Notes: generated by a model from the sequence alone, not told the origin. DNA of 64,000 nt from Pontibacterium sinense (GCF_015209595.1 NZ_JADEYS010000020.1:1-64000); one strand, 5' to 3'. Shown: positions 9,088-18,557, counted from the first letter of the stretch. Made by a program: numbers and translations.

Positions 9088-9593
9088 TCAGCATGTATTA
9101 CATGAACGGGCAAACTCATTTGTGATGATGTATATATGTCTACTTCGCTCAAAAACTGCGGGCCTGCCAGCTTTCCTATTCCAAGCACTCAGATACAACG
9201 ACTTCTTCTCCGCACGCAAAAAAAACGGCCCCATAGGAGCCGCAAAGCCACTGCATCGAAGATGATGGGATACAATGACCACCGACCTGTGGCCACAGTC
9301 TTCTACGTTTAAAGGATTAACGGATACAGCATGAGCAGTGCCCATTTTGCCCCGAAGAACACCCATCTGAAGTTGCAGCCTGATGCTAGCAAATCGCGCA
9401 AACATAAAGGAAAGACAGGTTTAATATCTCCAGATATATGATTTTAGTATATCAACATACTCTCACTCCCGATCTGTTTAAGCTATAGTTCCAATCAGCC
9501 CAGCTATAGATATTTTCAATTTCGACAACACTGAAATACCTATATCCTATAGCCAGGCTCACCACCCATGACAACAATAAAAGAGGCGGTCTC
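9088..9593. promoter_or_regulatory. Divergent luxR-type/lysR intergenic region
   Basis: This 506-base region separates the divergent LuxR-type and LysR genes. GCTATAG occurs at 9482-9488 and again at 9503-9509, 21 bases apart (two helical turns). The inverted form CTATAGC is at 9547-9553, close to the LysR start. These may be regulator boxes. A minus-strand terminator-like hairpin at 9218-9242 also lies here, so the luxR leader could be long or a small RNA could be made. A 105-codon open frame on the minus strand does not look like a protein. Confidence 0.35.
9218..9242 (-). terminator. Rho-independent terminator-like hairpin inside an intergenic region
   Basis: Read on the minus strand, CGGCTCC-TAT-GGGGCCG forms a seven-pair stem with one G-U pair, followed by eight T residues. 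No gene ends just before it; the next gene downstream is the LuxR-type regulator 130 bases on. It could end a small RNA made from 9243-9590 or attenuate the luxR-type transcript. Confidence 0.55.
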
Positions 9594-10556
9594 GTGAATT
9601 TACGACAGTTGAAGTACTTCATTTCTATCGTTGAGGAAGGCAGCTTTTTAAAAGCAGCAAAGGTGCTTTGCATTGCTCAACCCGCCCTGAGCCAACACAT
9701 TGCGAATCTGGAAGATGAACTTGGGACACAGCTGCTAATCCGCACACCACGGGGGGTGACAGCCACTCCTGCCGGAGAAGTTCTGTTCCAACATGCTCAG
9801 AAAATATCGTCGCAGCTCAAACAAGCACAAGACGATGTCCGTATGGAAGCAAACTCACCAAAGGGGGATGTGGCCGTTGTCCTGCCTCCAATGCTGTCGA
9901 TTCACATAGCCCCTCGATTGGTCAAGTTGGTGGATGAGAACTATCCCGACATTCAGCTGCGCGCAACAGAAGCGCGAAGCCTAAAAAGCCTCGCGATGGT
10001 AGAAAGTGGCCGTGCAGATTTAGGTGTGATCGCAGGTCAAATGCCAAGTAAAACAGTGCATACTCATCTGCTTTACGAAGAGCCCCTGTTCTTTGTCGAG
10101 AGATATCCTGATGACGGCAATCCAAAAGATATCAATGACACAATTTCGTTTCGGGAATTAAGCAGAAGACCCTTGGCAGTCAGCCAGAAAAGTCACGCCG
10201 TGCGCGCAATGCTTGAAGAGATATCGGCGAAAAAGAACATGCCGCTTAAAATCAAACTGGAGACTGAATCTACCCGTTTGATCATGAGTTTTGCCGCCAG
10301 TGGCGTCGCCAATGCAGTGATGCCATGGCCTTCCATTTACAATATCTGGGAACAAAAAATGATTACCGCACGTAAGATAAGCCGCCCGGATATGTTGCGT
10401 CAGGTTTGTGTTGCCTGGCCAAAAAATTATCCCCTGAATACCGCCTCTATCATCGTGAAAGATATGATTGTCCAAATCATTGAAGATCTGTATAAAGAAG
10501 GCGTCATTGCAGGTGAATGGTTAGGCACGACTCAATCAGAGTTGACGGCAAAATAA
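9594..10556 (+). CDS. LysR family transcriptional regulator
   Basis: A 320-residue LysR-type regulator. The N-terminal winged helix-turn-helix (about 1-60; MNLRQLKYFISIVEEGSF, then AAKVLCIAQPALSQHIANLE) is followed by a periplasmic-binding-like effector domain (about 90-300). The N-terminus resembles the Nac/Cbl-like and nitrogen-assimilation group, but the effector is unknown. The start is GTG at 9594 with GAGG nine bases upstream; no ATG fits as well. It is divergent from the LuxR-type gene and convergent with the FadB-like gene. Target genes cannot be assigned from position alone. Confidence 0.9.
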   Translation: MNLRQLKYFISIVEEGSFLKAAKVLCIAQPALSQHIANLEDELGTQLLIRTPRGVTATPAGEVLFQHAQKISSQLKQAQDDVRMEANSPKGDVAVVLPPMLSIHIAPRLVKLVDENYPDIQLRATEARSLKSLAMVESGRADLGVIAGQMPSKTVHTHLLYEEPLFFVERYPDDGNPKDINDTISFRELSRRPLAVSQKSHAVRAMLEEISAKKNMPLKIKLETESTRLIMSFAASGVANAVMPWPSIYNIWEQKMITARKISRPDMLRQVCVAWPKNYPLNTASIIVKDMIVQIIEDLYKEGVIAGEWLGTTQSELTAK

Positions 10557-10573
10557 CGACCTGATCGCCATAT

Positions 10574-10597
10574 AAAAAAGGGTAGCTTTCGCTACCC
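10574..10597 (-). terminator. Terminator between convergent lysR and fadB-like genes
   Basis: GGGTAGC (10580-10586), TTTC loop, GCTACCC (10591-10597). On the minus strand the stem is followed by TTTTTTATA, so it should end the fadB-like transcript about 200 bases past its stop. Confidence 0.75.
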
Positions 10598-10793
10598 AAA
10601 TAACCCGACGAATAAAGTTCATTCGACATATCCAAAGACCCGATCTCCAATCGAGCCGGTGAGACAGTTTTTACTCCCCGTCTCAGGGAGATCCCCTTAA
10701 AACATACCTTCCGTCACCCGCTCGACTCATACCTAATCGGAACGCTAAGCGGCTAAGAAAGCTATATTTCAAGGGAGAATCCGTCATATAAAG

Positions 10794-12863
10794 TTAATCC
10801 CAATGCCCTTGCACTGCGGCCTGATTCAACGTATCCGATTGCGACCACCAGCGGTCTCCCAATACCTCTGCATAACTGGCTATCTTTGCCGCCGCGTTGT
10901 CGATGCCCATCGCTTTCGCATAATGCATCGGCCCACCTAAGTGACGCGGAAAACCATACCCGTTCACGTAAACCACATCGATATCAGAAGCACTGCCAGC
11001 AATACCCTCTTCGACAATATGCGCACCTTCATTCACCAGCCCCAACATGCAGCGCTCAATAATTTCAGCATCACTGATCTCGCGACGTTCAAAGCCTAAT
11101 TCATCCGCAACAGATTCGATCAGTGCCAGCACCTCTGGATCATTAACACCCGCGCCCTCACCACCTTCATAACGATAGAAACCGGCACCGGTTTTCTGCC
11201 CCTTACGGTCTGATTCCACCAAACGATCGTGTACCGTGAAGGCCCGCGTGTCGTATTGCTCGGGTGTCAAAGCCTTACGCATCATATAACTGATATCAAT
11301 ACCGGACATATCCGCCACCGCGAATGGCCCCATCGCCATACCGAACTGATAGAGTGCTCTATCCACTTGTGCAGGTGTGGCCCCTTCAAGTAGCAATAAT
11401 CCGGCCTCACGCTGGTAAGACTGATACATACGGTTACCGATAAAGCCGTGACAGACACCGCTCACCACACCGACTTTACCCAAGGTTTTTAGCAGGCCCA
11501 GCACCGTTTTTAGCACCACAGGATTGCAGTAATCCGTTTTGACCACTTCTACCAGCTTCATAATATTGGCCGGACTGAAGAAGTGCATACCCACCACGTT
11601 TTCCGGGCGTTCCATCGTTGCCGCAAGCTTATTCATATCCAGATACGACGTATTACTCGCAAGGATCACATCTGGTTTACACACAGCCTGTAGCTGGGCA
11701 AAGACCTTAGTTTTTACACCCAGATCTTCGAATACCGCTTCTACCACCATGTCGACATCTGCCAGATCAGCGTAGTCAGTCGTGGTACGGATACGCGCCT
11801 GCATCGCTTCCGACTGATCCGCACTCATACGGCCACGTTGTACGGACTTCGCATTCAGGCTGCAGATGCGCTCCATACCTCGCGCTAATGCCTCAGCAGA
11901 CAGCTCCAACAGGGTGACGTCGAAACCCTTTTGTGCAAAGGCCATCGCAATACCGGTTCCCATTGTGCCCGCACCAATCACGGCAACAGACTGCACCGGC
12001 ATCAACTCAGCCCCGTTCAAGCCCGCCACCTTACCCGCCTGACGCTCGGCAAAAAAGATATGCTGCAGCGCCACCGACTGCGCAGAACCTCGCAGCGCAA
12101 GGAACATCTCCCGCTCTTTCTGACGCCCCGCTTCAAATGACAACGTGCACGCAGCCTCCACCGCATCAATACACGCCTGCACCGATTGCACACCGCGCTG
12201 GCGCTTTGCCTTCACCTTGCGCCAGTCATCAAACAATGAACCCGACACCGTTTTTACCGGACGCGAAGACAAACGGCGTTCGGCAGGCACCGTAGCCGCC
12301 ACGGTTTGCGTGTAAACCAGTGCTTCTGCTTGCAGTTCACCGGCCATTACCTGATCGACCAAGCCCAGTGCAGCAGCTTTGTCCGCATTAACCGGCTTCC
12401 CTGAGGTGATCATCTCCAACGCCTTTTCCGCACCAATCAAACGCGGCAAACGCTGCGTGCCGCCTGCGCCCGGCACTAAGCCGAGATTTACTTCCGGCAA
12501 CCCCAGACGACTGCCCTGCAAAGCAATGCGATAGTGACAACCCAGCGCAATTTCCAGCCCTCCACCAAGCGCCTGCCCATGAATTGCAGCAACCACCGGC
12601 TTTTCGCTGCCCTCAATGGCCGCAACGACATCCGGTAGATCTGGCTTCAGCGGCGGCTTACCAAATTCGCTGACGTCAGCACCCGCCATAAAGGTACGCC
12701 CCGCGCAGATCAGCAGAATTCGACGCGCGCGCTCGTCGGCGTTGGCCGCCGCGATGGCATCCATCAACCCCTGACGCACCGCCTGGGAGATCGCATTAAC
12801 CGGGGGATTATCGACGGTGATCACCGCCACGCCATCTGAAATCTGCATACTGACCGCAGCCAT
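10794..12863 (-). CDS. Fused enoyl-CoA hydratase / 3-hydroxyacyl-CoA dehydrogenase
   Basis: A 689-residue bifunctional beta-oxidation enzyme. The N-terminal crotonase domain (about residues 1-190) has the oxyanion-hole stretches AGRTFMAGADVSEF and GQALGGGLEIALGCHY. The C-terminal 3-hydroxyacyl-CoA dehydrogenase has a Rossmann motif (VAVIGAGTMGTGIAMAFAQKG) and the conserved ASNTSYLDM and GMHFFSPANIMKLVEVV. It should hydrate 2-enoyl-CoA and oxidize 3-hydroxyacyl-CoA with NAD+. The open frame extends 25 codons further upstream, but the ATG at 12863 has GAGG five bases ahead and begins the conserved fold, so I use it. No FadA is coupled to it. It is divergent from a CoA-ligase operon that supplies the other steps. 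Its size and order resemble the single-gene EHHADH type rather than E. coli FadB. Confidence 0.9.
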   Translation of the reverse strand: MAAVSMQISDGVAVITVDNPPVNAISQAVRQGLMDAIAAANADERARRILLICAGRTFMAGADVSEFGKPPLKPDLPDVVAAIEGSEKPVVAAIHGQALGGGLEIALGCHYRIALQGSRLGLPEVNLGLVPGAGGTQRLPRLIGAEKALEMITSGKPVNADKAAALGLVDQVMAGELQAEALVYTQTVAATVPAERRLSSRPVKTVSGSLFDDWRKVKAKRQRGVQSVQACIDAVEAACTLSFEAGRQKEREMFLALRGSAQSVALQHIFFAERQAGKVAGLNGAELMPVQSVAVIGAGTMGTGIAMAFAQKGFDVTLLELSAEALARGMERICSLNAKSVQRGRMSADQSEAMQARIRTTTDYADLADVDMVVEAVFEDLGVKTKVFAQLQAVCKPDVILASNTSYLDMNKLAATMERPENVVGMHFFSPANIMKLVEVVKTDYCNPVVLKTVLGLLKTLGKVGVVSGVCHGFIGNRMYQSYQREAGLLLLEGATPAQVDRALYQFGMAMGPFAVADMSGIDISYMMRKALTPEQYDTRAFTVHDRLVESDRKGQKTGAGFYRYEGGEGAGVNDPEVLALIESVADELGFERREISDAEIIERCMLGLVNEGAHIVEEGIAGSASDIDVVYVNGYGFPRHLGGPMHYAKAMGIDNAAAKIASYAEVLGDRWWSQSDTLNQAAVQGHWD

Positions 12864-13194
12864 AGGAACCTCGCTAACTGACTTAAGCTTCCGGCATACA
12901 TCTGTGTGTAGCCGCTCATTTATCCGGCAGATTAGCAAAACGGCTAAGCATGAAAAAAATACTATTTACCTGTAGTTATTATCGTAATTCTTTATAGCTA
13001 GCCCACCGCCATCACAAACCGGCATTGCTATAACAGGCCATGCTGGCCAGATATCGTTTTTCCATATACGAACCAGACTTATTTAATATTTTTCCGATAA
13101 CTCCAGTTCCATTATCTTCGGTTTCAAGCTCGGGCGACACCATCGGCAACGCCCACCTATAAAAACCAAGTAAGCAGACCGGAGATACAGACGC
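12864..13194. promoter_or_regulatory. Divergent promoter region of the CoA-catabolic cluster
   Basis: 331 bases between the divergent fadB-like gene and the ligase operon, presumably with a promoter for each. I see no gene or clear operator in it, and no regulator gene is adjacent. Confidence 0.35.
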
Positions 13195-14745
13195 ATGAAC
13201 CTAGGCAGTCTCGTTGTCCGCGCCGCCCGATTCTGGGGCGACCGCATCGCACTCAAAGATGAACAAAAAACTGTTAGCTATTCAGAGCTGGATGAACGCT
13301 CCAACCGTCTGGTAAACGCTCTGCATAATCTCGGCATGAGCAAAGGCGACCGCGTGGCAGTACTAGCGTGGAACCGTGCGGAGATCGTTGAAGCGGAAGT
13401 CGCCCTCTACAAAGGCGGTTTTGTGCGCGTACCGGTTAACGCCCGTCTGTCTGCGCAGGAAGCGGTACACGTCTGCAACGACTCCCAGGCCAACGTACTG
13501 ATCGTTGATCCGCAGCATCAGGACGCTGCACAGCTCGCGCTGAATGAGTGTCCAACCGTGTCCCGTATTTTGGTGATGGGCGAAGATATCACTGAAAACA
13601 GCTACGAAGCGGCACTGAAAGACGCCTCTGCCGAGGTGGAACTGCCGAATCTGGCCGCCGATGATCTGGCCGTGCTGCACTACACCTCCGGTTCCTCCGG
13701 CGTACTGAAAGCTGCAATGCAGACCGTGGGTAATCGCATGGCGATCGTGCGCAAGGTTAACTACCGTGCCAGCCTTCACGTGGACCGCCCGGAAACCATG
13801 GTGCACGTGGGTCCGATCACTCACGCATCCGGTATGTCGATCCTGCCGCTGCTGTCGCAGGGCTGCACACACGTGATCCTGAGCCGCTTCGACGTGGACG
13901 GCTACCTGAGCGTGATCGAAGCAGAGAAGGCACAGCAGACCTACCTGGTGCCAACCATGATCAACCGTATTCTGTCTTCGCCTAGCCGTGACAAATACGA
14001 CATCAGCAGCCTGCGTCAGATCCGTTACGGCGCGGCGCCAATCTCTGCGGCTCGCCTGAAAGAAGCGATCGAATTCTTCGGCCCTATCCTGAACCAGGGT
14101 TACGGCGCCGGTGAAACTAACCACTCCGTTTGCATGCTGACCGAAGACGATCACGCCAGCGCCCTGAACGATCACCCAGAGCGTCTGACCTCCTGTGGCC
14201 GCCCGGTGTTCGAGAGCGAAGTCAAAATCGTCGACGACGAAGGCAACGAGATGCCTGTGGGCGAACGCGGCGAGATGATCATCCGCGGCAACGACGTGAT
14301 GGCCGGTTACTGGAACGCGCCGGACCTGACCGACGCTGCGCTGAAAAACGGCTACTACCACACGGGTGATATCGCCTACGTGGATAAATACGGCTACCTG
14401 TTCATCGTCGACCGCAAGAAAGACATGATCGTGTCCGGCGGTTTCAACGTGTACCCGAACGAGGTGGAGAACGCGCTTTACCACCACCCATCCGTATTTG
14501 AAGCCTGCGTTGTTGGCGCGCCAGATCCGGACATGGGCGAAGTCGTGCAGGCGGTTGTTGTGCTGAAAGAAGGCTTCGAAGGCAGCGCCGACGAGTTGAT
14601 CGAGCACTGCGCCAACGAGCTGGGCAAGTTTAAGAAACCACACGCAGTGGACTTCGTATCCGAGCTGCCTAAGAACAACACCGGCAAGATCCAGCGCCGT
14701 GACGTGCGCGCCGAGTACTGGAAAGGTCAGGACCGTCAGGTCTGA
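13195..14745 (+). CDS. AMP-forming acyl-CoA synthetase/ligase
   Basis: A 516-residue member of the ANL adenylating superfamily, expected to activate a carboxylic acid with ATP and CoA. The phosphate-binding loop is at 163-173 and reads YTSGSSGVLKA instead of the usual YTSGTTGxPKG, an uncommon change of the P-K-G end. Other core motifs are present: GYGAGETNH (adenine region), YHTGDIAYVDKYGYLFIVDR, and the C-terminal lysine K498 in NNTGKIQRR. GGAG lies ten bases before the ATG. It heads a tight operon with acyl-CoA dehydrogenase, CaiB-type transferase and thiolase. The substrate is unknown; the PcaF-like thiolase downstream suggests a dicarboxylic acid (inference). CaiC-like use of carnitine compounds is an alternative. 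Confidence 0.88.
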   Translation: MNLGSLVVRAARFWGDRIALKDEQKTVSYSELDERSNRLVNALHNLGMSKGDRVAVLAWNRAEIVEAEVALYKGGFVRVPVNARLSAQEAVHVCNDSQANVLIVDPQHQDAAQLALNECPTVSRILVMGEDITENSYEAALKDASAEVELPNLAADDLAVLHYTSGSSGVLKAAMQTVGNRMAIVRKVNYRASLHVDRPETMVHVGPITHASGMSILPLLSQGCTHVILSRFDVDGYLSVIEAEKAQQTYLVPTMINRILSSPSRDKYDISSLRQIRYGAAPISAARLKEAIEFFGPILNQGYGAGETNHSVCMLTEDDHASALNDHPERLTSCGRPVFESEVKIVDDEGNEMPVGERGEMIIRGNDVMAGYWNAPDLTDAALKNGYYHTGDIAYVDKYGYLFIVDRKKDMIVSGGFNVYPNEVENALYHHPSVFEACVVGAPDPDMGEVVQAVVVLKEGFEGSADELIEHCANELGKFKKPHAVDFVSELPKNNTGKIQRRDVRAEYWKGQDRQV

Positions 14746-14772
14746 TCGGCAACGGCCAAGAGGAGACTATCC

Positions 14773-15984
14773 ATGCAACATATGAAAAATGCTGGCATAC
14801 CGGAAGCGGAATTCAACGCTCTGCGCGAAAAAATGAATGCCTTTATCTACGACGAACTGATCCCTTTAGAGAAGGAACAGGGCCTGACACCCGAAACCTG
14901 TTTCTCCCGCGAGCAGCTCGAAGAGATCTGGAAGCGGTCTTACGAACTGGGTATCTATGGCTGCAATCTGCCCGCAGAGTTCGGCGGCCTGGGCTTGTCG
15001 ATCAGCCAGCTTTGCATCCTGAAAGAAGACGCCACGCGCTCCAACGCAGCGCTGTACGGCTGTGTTCTGGGTGAAAACGGCGGCCCGATGCGGATCGGCT
15101 ATATCCTCAATCAGGCGACTGAAGGCCAGCTGGAGGAGTACTTCATTCCAACCGCGCAAGGCAAACGTGCAGGCTGTTTCGCACTGACCGAGCCGCAGGC
15201 AGGTTCTGATGCCACCCGCATCCAGACCGCTGCCGTGAAAGATGGCGATGATTACATCCTGAATGGCCATAAGCGCTTTATCACGGCATCCCGTACCGCC
15301 GACTACGCCATCATCATGGCTGTCACTGATCCGGAAGCAGGCACCGATGGCGTAACGGCCTTTCTGGTCGACGCTGCATCCGAAGGCTACCAGATCGCCG
15401 GTGAATACCTGCCAATGTCCGGCCAGCACATCGACAACGATATCTACCTGAAAGATGTGCGCGTACCGGCCTGCAATATTCTGGGCGGGCTAGGCAACGG
15501 CTTTAAGCTGGGTATGAACCGCATCAATATCAACCGCTTGCTGCAATGCCCTACCATGCTGGGACATGCACAGTTCACCTACGACCGGGCTGTTGATTAT
15601 GCTAACCGTCGCGAGCAATTTGGTCGCCCAATCGCCAACTTCCAGGCCATTCAGCACATGCTGGCCGACATGAAAACGGCACTGTTTGCCTGCCGCAGCA
15701 TGATCGAAGCGGCTGCTGCAAAAGCGGATCGTGGTGAAGACATCCGTAGCGAAGCGTCTATGTGTAAAGTATTTGTCGCTGAAAATGCATTTCAGATCGC
15801 CGACAAATCTGTACAGATCCACGGCTCCGTTGGCCTGACACAAAGCGATCCGGTTGAATGGGTATTCCGCCGTCTGCGCATGTTCCGCGTACTCACCGGC
15901 TCCAGCGAAGTACAGCGTAACACCATCGCTAAAGGCATCAACAAAGGCTGGCAGAAAGCTCAGGCACCTGTGAAGGGACAATAA
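14773..15984 (+). CDS. Acyl-CoA dehydrogenase
   Basis: A 403-residue FAD enzyme of the acyl-CoA dehydrogenase family, expected to form a 2-enoyl-CoA and pass electrons to ETF. The conserved flavin/substrate signatures CFALTEPQAGSDATRIQTAA (near 135-155) and the C-terminal RVLTGSSEVQRNTIAKGI are visible. The glutamate in GSSEVQR is where short- and medium-chain enzymes often carry their base, although G-(T/S)-S/N-E is also found in relatives with other functions. GAGGAG lies seven bases before the ATG. It starts 27 bases after the ligase and is separated from the CoA-transferase by two bases, so translation is probably coupled. Confidence 0.9.
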   Translation: MQHMKNAGIPEAEFNALREKMNAFIYDELIPLEKEQGLTPETCFSREQLEEIWKRSYELGIYGCNLPAEFGGLGLSISQLCILKEDATRSNAALYGCVLGENGGPMRIGYILNQATEGQLEEYFIPTAQGKRAGCFALTEPQAGSDATRIQTAAVKDGDDYILNGHKRFITASRTADYAIIMAVTDPEAGTDGVTAFLVDAASEGYQIAGEYLPMSGQHIDNDIYLKDVRVPACNILGGLGNGFKLGMNRININRLLQCPTMLGHAQFTYDRAVDYANRREQFGRPIANFQAIQHMLADMKTALFACRSMIEAAAAKADRGEDIRSEASMCKVFVAENAFQIADKSVQIHGSVGLTQSDPVEWVFRRLRMFRVLTGSSEVQRNTIAKGINKGWQKAQAPVKGQ

Positions 15985-15986
15985 TC

Positions 15987-17168
15987 ATGACAGCCAATAA
16001 CTGGTCCTTCCTGAAGGACGTTCGCATTATCGATATGTCCCGACTGCTGCCCGGCCCGATGACCACTCAGCTGCTGGCCGACCTTGGCGCAGAAGTGATC
16101 AAGATCGAAGAGCCTAAAGAAGGCGATACCGGACGCGTACTGGGCAAAGATATGTTTGCCCGCCTCAACCGCAACAAAAAGTCGCTCGGCATCAACCTGA
16201 AAAGCGATGAAGGCCGTGAGATCTTCAAGCAGTTGCTGGCCAATGCGGATTGTCTGGTCGAAAGCTTCCGCCCCGGTGCGATGGAACGTCTGGGTTTCTC
16301 GTACGAAGAGGTGAAAGCGATTAACCCATCACTGGTCTACCTGTCGCTGAGTGGTTACGGCCAGACCGGCCCTTACGCTAACCGTGCAGGCCACGATATC
16401 GACTTTCTCGCCCTATCCGGCTACTTCGGTGTGCCATCACAGGTCGAAGACAAAATCGCCCGTCCTAAAGTGCGTCTGAGTGACTATGCCGGTGCCATGT
16501 ATGCCGCGTTATCCCTGAGCGTTGCTTTAGCAAGCGCCAAACAGTCCGGTGTAGGTCAGTACATCGACGTGGCAATTCTGGATGCCATGACCGCCTGGTC
16601 TGCACCGCTGCTGCGTGTAGCCCACGAAGTGTGTGACAGCGATCCAGACAAAATGCCATTCGTCATGCCGGACAATGACATTTTCGCTACTAAAGACGGC
16701 GAACATCTGGCAATTGGCCTGTTCGAGAACAAGTTCTGGAAACAGCTGGTTGAGATGCTCTCCGGGGAATTCCCTGCACTGGCCGACGAACGTTTCGCCA
16801 ATACACGTCTGCGCAACCAGGCGAAAAACGAAGTACACGGCCTGCTGTCCTACGTTTTCGCATCAAAGACGCTGGACGAATGGACCGCTCTCTTCGATCC
16901 GACCGATATGCCATGGGCACCGGTACTACGCGATATGCGCTTCTTCGAAGACCCGCACATTCAGGCTCGCGGCCTGATGCAATCCATGACCGACCACAAC
17001 GGCGAGAACGAAACCTTCCAGGTGCGCTATCCGGTGAAATTCTCCGCCGGTCTCGACGATCTGCGTCTGCCGCCACCGAATAAAGGCGAGCACACCAACG
17101 AAGTTCTGGAATCTCTGGGCCTGTCTGACGACGAAATCGACACACTGCGCAAAAACGGCACAGTGTAA
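15987..17168 (+). CDS. CaiB/BaiF family (class III) CoA-transferase
   Basis: A 393-residue family III CoA-transferase, which moves CoA between carboxylic acids. The N-terminus (RIIDMSRLLPGPMTTQLLADLGAEVIKIE, split here across about residues 13-41) and NRNKKSLGINLKS are typical. The expected catalytic aspartate is D137 in GHDIDF. The length is normal. It lies two bases after the acyl-CoA dehydrogenase and 11 bases before the thiolase. With a ligase in the same operon, it may use a pathway intermediate such as succinyl-CoA as CoA donor for the incoming acid (inference). Such a duplicate activation route is common in dicarboxylate and carnitine-type operons. Confidence 0.9.
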   Translation: MTANNWSFLKDVRIIDMSRLLPGPMTTQLLADLGAEVIKIEEPKEGDTGRVLGKDMFARLNRNKKSLGINLKSDEGREIFKQLLANADCLVESFRPGAMERLGFSYEEVKAINPSLVYLSLSGYGQTGPYANRAGHDIDFLALSGYFGVPSQVEDKIARPKVRLSDYAGAMYAALSLSVALASAKQSGVGQYIDVAILDAMTAWSAPLLRVAHEVCDSDPDKMPFVMPDNDIFATKDGEHLAIGLFENKFWKQLVEMLSGEFPALADERFANTRLRNQAKNEVHGLLSYVFASKTLDEWTALFDPTDMPWAPVLRDMRFFEDPHIQARGLMQSMTDHNGENETFQVRYPVKFSAGLDDLRLPPPNKGEHTNEVLESLGLSDDEIDTLRKNGTV

Positions 17169-17179
17169 GGAGCCATACG

Positions 17180-18385
17180 ATGTCTGATGCTTATATTTGT
17201 GACGCGATCCGTACGCCCTTTGGGCGTTACGGTGGCGGCCTGTCGTCGGTCCGTGCCGATGATCTCGGCGCAGTACCGCTCAAAGCCCTGATGGCACGCA
17301 ACCCGCAGGTAGACTGGGCGTCCGTGGATGACATCATCTACGGCAACGCCAACCAGGCCGGGGAAGACAACCGCAACGTTGCGCGCATGTCTGCCCTGCT
17401 GGCGGGACTACCAACCTCCGTACCGGGCAGCACCATCAACCGCCTGTGCGGCTCTGGAATGGATGCCATTGGGATGGCGGCACGCGCGATCAAATCCGGT
17501 GAAACGGAACTGATGATCGCCGGGGGATGTGAATCTATGTCCCGCGCACCGTTTGTGATGGGCAAGGCAGACACCGCCTTCTCACGCAATGCCAATATCG
17601 AAGACACCACCATCGGCTGGCGTTTCATCAACAAAAAGATGAAAGCGGAATACGGTGTGGACTCAATGCCGGAAACGGCTGAGAACGTAGCGGAAGATTT
17701 TGAGATCTCCCGTGAAGATCAGGACCTGTTCGCCTACCGCAGCCAGCAAAAGACCGCAGCCGCCATGGAAGCGGGACGGTTTAAGGAAGAGATCTGCCCG
17801 GTCACCATTCCTCAGCGCAAAGGTGACGACCTGATCGTGGATACCGATGAGCACCCACGTGCCTCAACCACACTGGAAGGCCTGGCAAAACTGCGCGCAC
17901 CGTTTCGTGAAGGCGGTTCAGTAACGGCAGGTAACGCTTCAGGTGTAAACGATGGTGCCTGCGCCCTGCTGATTGCGTCCAAAGACGCCGCTGAAAAGAA
18001 CGGCCTGACACCTAAGGCGCGGATCGTTGCCATGGCTACCGCCGGTCTTGAACCCCGCATCATGGGTTTTGGCCCAGCCCCTGCAACGATCAAAGTGCTG
18101 GAGAAAGCCGGACTGACGCTGGATCAGATGGACGTCATCGAACTGAACGAAGCCTTTGCTTCGCAGGGGCTGGCAGTGATGCGTGATCTCGGCCTGCCGG
18201 ACGATGCACCACAGGTGAACCCGAATGGCGGCGCTATCGCCCTCGGCCACCCACTGGGCGCCAGCGGCGCACGACTGGTCACCACCGCGATGTATCAACT
18301 GCACAACACAGGCGGGCGTTATGCGCTTTGCACCATGTGTATTGGCGTTGGACAGGGAATCGCGTTAATTATTGAGCGCGTATAA
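17180..18385 (+). CDS. Thiolase, 3-oxoadipyl-CoA thiolase (PcaF)-like
   Basis: A 401-residue thiolase that should cleave a 3-oxoacyl-CoA with CoA. The nucleophile is C90 in [10 protein letters not shown], the base pair partner H357 lies in [12 protein letters not shown], and the second catalytic cysteine C387 lies in [10 protein letters not shown]. The N-terminus ([15 protein letters not shown]), the insertion [12 protein letters not shown] and [17 protein letters not shown] are characteristic of 3-oxoadipyl-CoA thiolases rather than of acetoacetyl-CoA thiolases. AAGGAG precedes the ATG. It ends the ligase operon. Its 3' half is duplicated and degraded at 19593-20225. The product of such an enzyme would be succinyl-CoA plus acetyl-CoA. 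Confidence 0.92.
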   Translation: MSDAYICDAIRTPFGRYGGGLSSVRADDLGAVPLKALMARNPQVDWASVDDIIYGNANQAGEDNRNVARMSALLAGLPTSVPGSTINRLCGSGMDAIGMAARAIKSGETELMIAGGCESMSRAPFVMGKADTAFSRNANIEDTTIGWRFINKKMKAEYGVDSMPETAENVAEDFEISREDQDLFAYRSQQKTAAAMEAGRFKEEICPVTIPQRKGDDLIVDTDEHPRASTTLEGLAKLRAPFREGGSVTAGNASGVNDGACALLIASKDAAEKNGLTPKARIVAMATAGLEPRIMGFGPAPATIKVLEKAGLTLDQMDVIELNEAFASQGLAVMRDLGLPDDAPQVNPNGGAIALGHPLGASGARLVTTAMYQLHNTGGRYALCTMCIGVGQGIALIIERV

Positions 18386-18395
18386 CCCAAACCGA

Positions 18396-18438
18396 CCTTA
18401 ACCTGAATGGTTCACCTCTAAACCCTTTCAGGTTAAGG
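18396..18438 (+). terminator. Hairpin ending the CoA-catabolic operon
   Basis: CCTTAACCTGAA (18396-18407) and its exact complement TTCAGGTTAAGG (18427-18438) form a 12-pair stem with a 19-base loop, ten bases after the thiolase stop. Only CCCTTTAAT follows, so termination may be weak. Confidence 0.65.
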
Positions 18439-18538
18439 CCCTTTAATCTCCAATTGCGTTTCAGCAATAGAACACCAGACACAATCAAACGCCGTCATTC
18501 CGTTGCCCATCTAACTGGATAGAGGCTTTATCATGCAA

Positions 18539-18547
18539 CCCCCCCCC
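18539..18547 (+). repeat. Poly-C tract at a gene start (possible phase-variation site)
   Basis: Nine consecutive C residues lie between an ATG at 18533, which has AGAGG seven bases upstream, and the ATG at 18558 that opens the dehydrogenase frame. The two ATGs are 25 bases apart and thus out of frame. Loss of one C would fuse the well-placed start to the gene. Confidence 0.6.
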
Positions 18548-18557
18548 TCTCCCCACC

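Noticed and set aside
9088-9405. A 105-codon minus-strand frame in the luxR/lysR gap
   Set aside because: No family features and no ribosome binding site, and it spans the terminator-like hairpin.
13363-14643. A 426-codon open frame antisense to the acyl-CoA ligase
   Set aside because: Its composition (very rich in H, V, Q, R) is that of a shadow frame, and the plus-strand ligase is fully conserved over the same bases.
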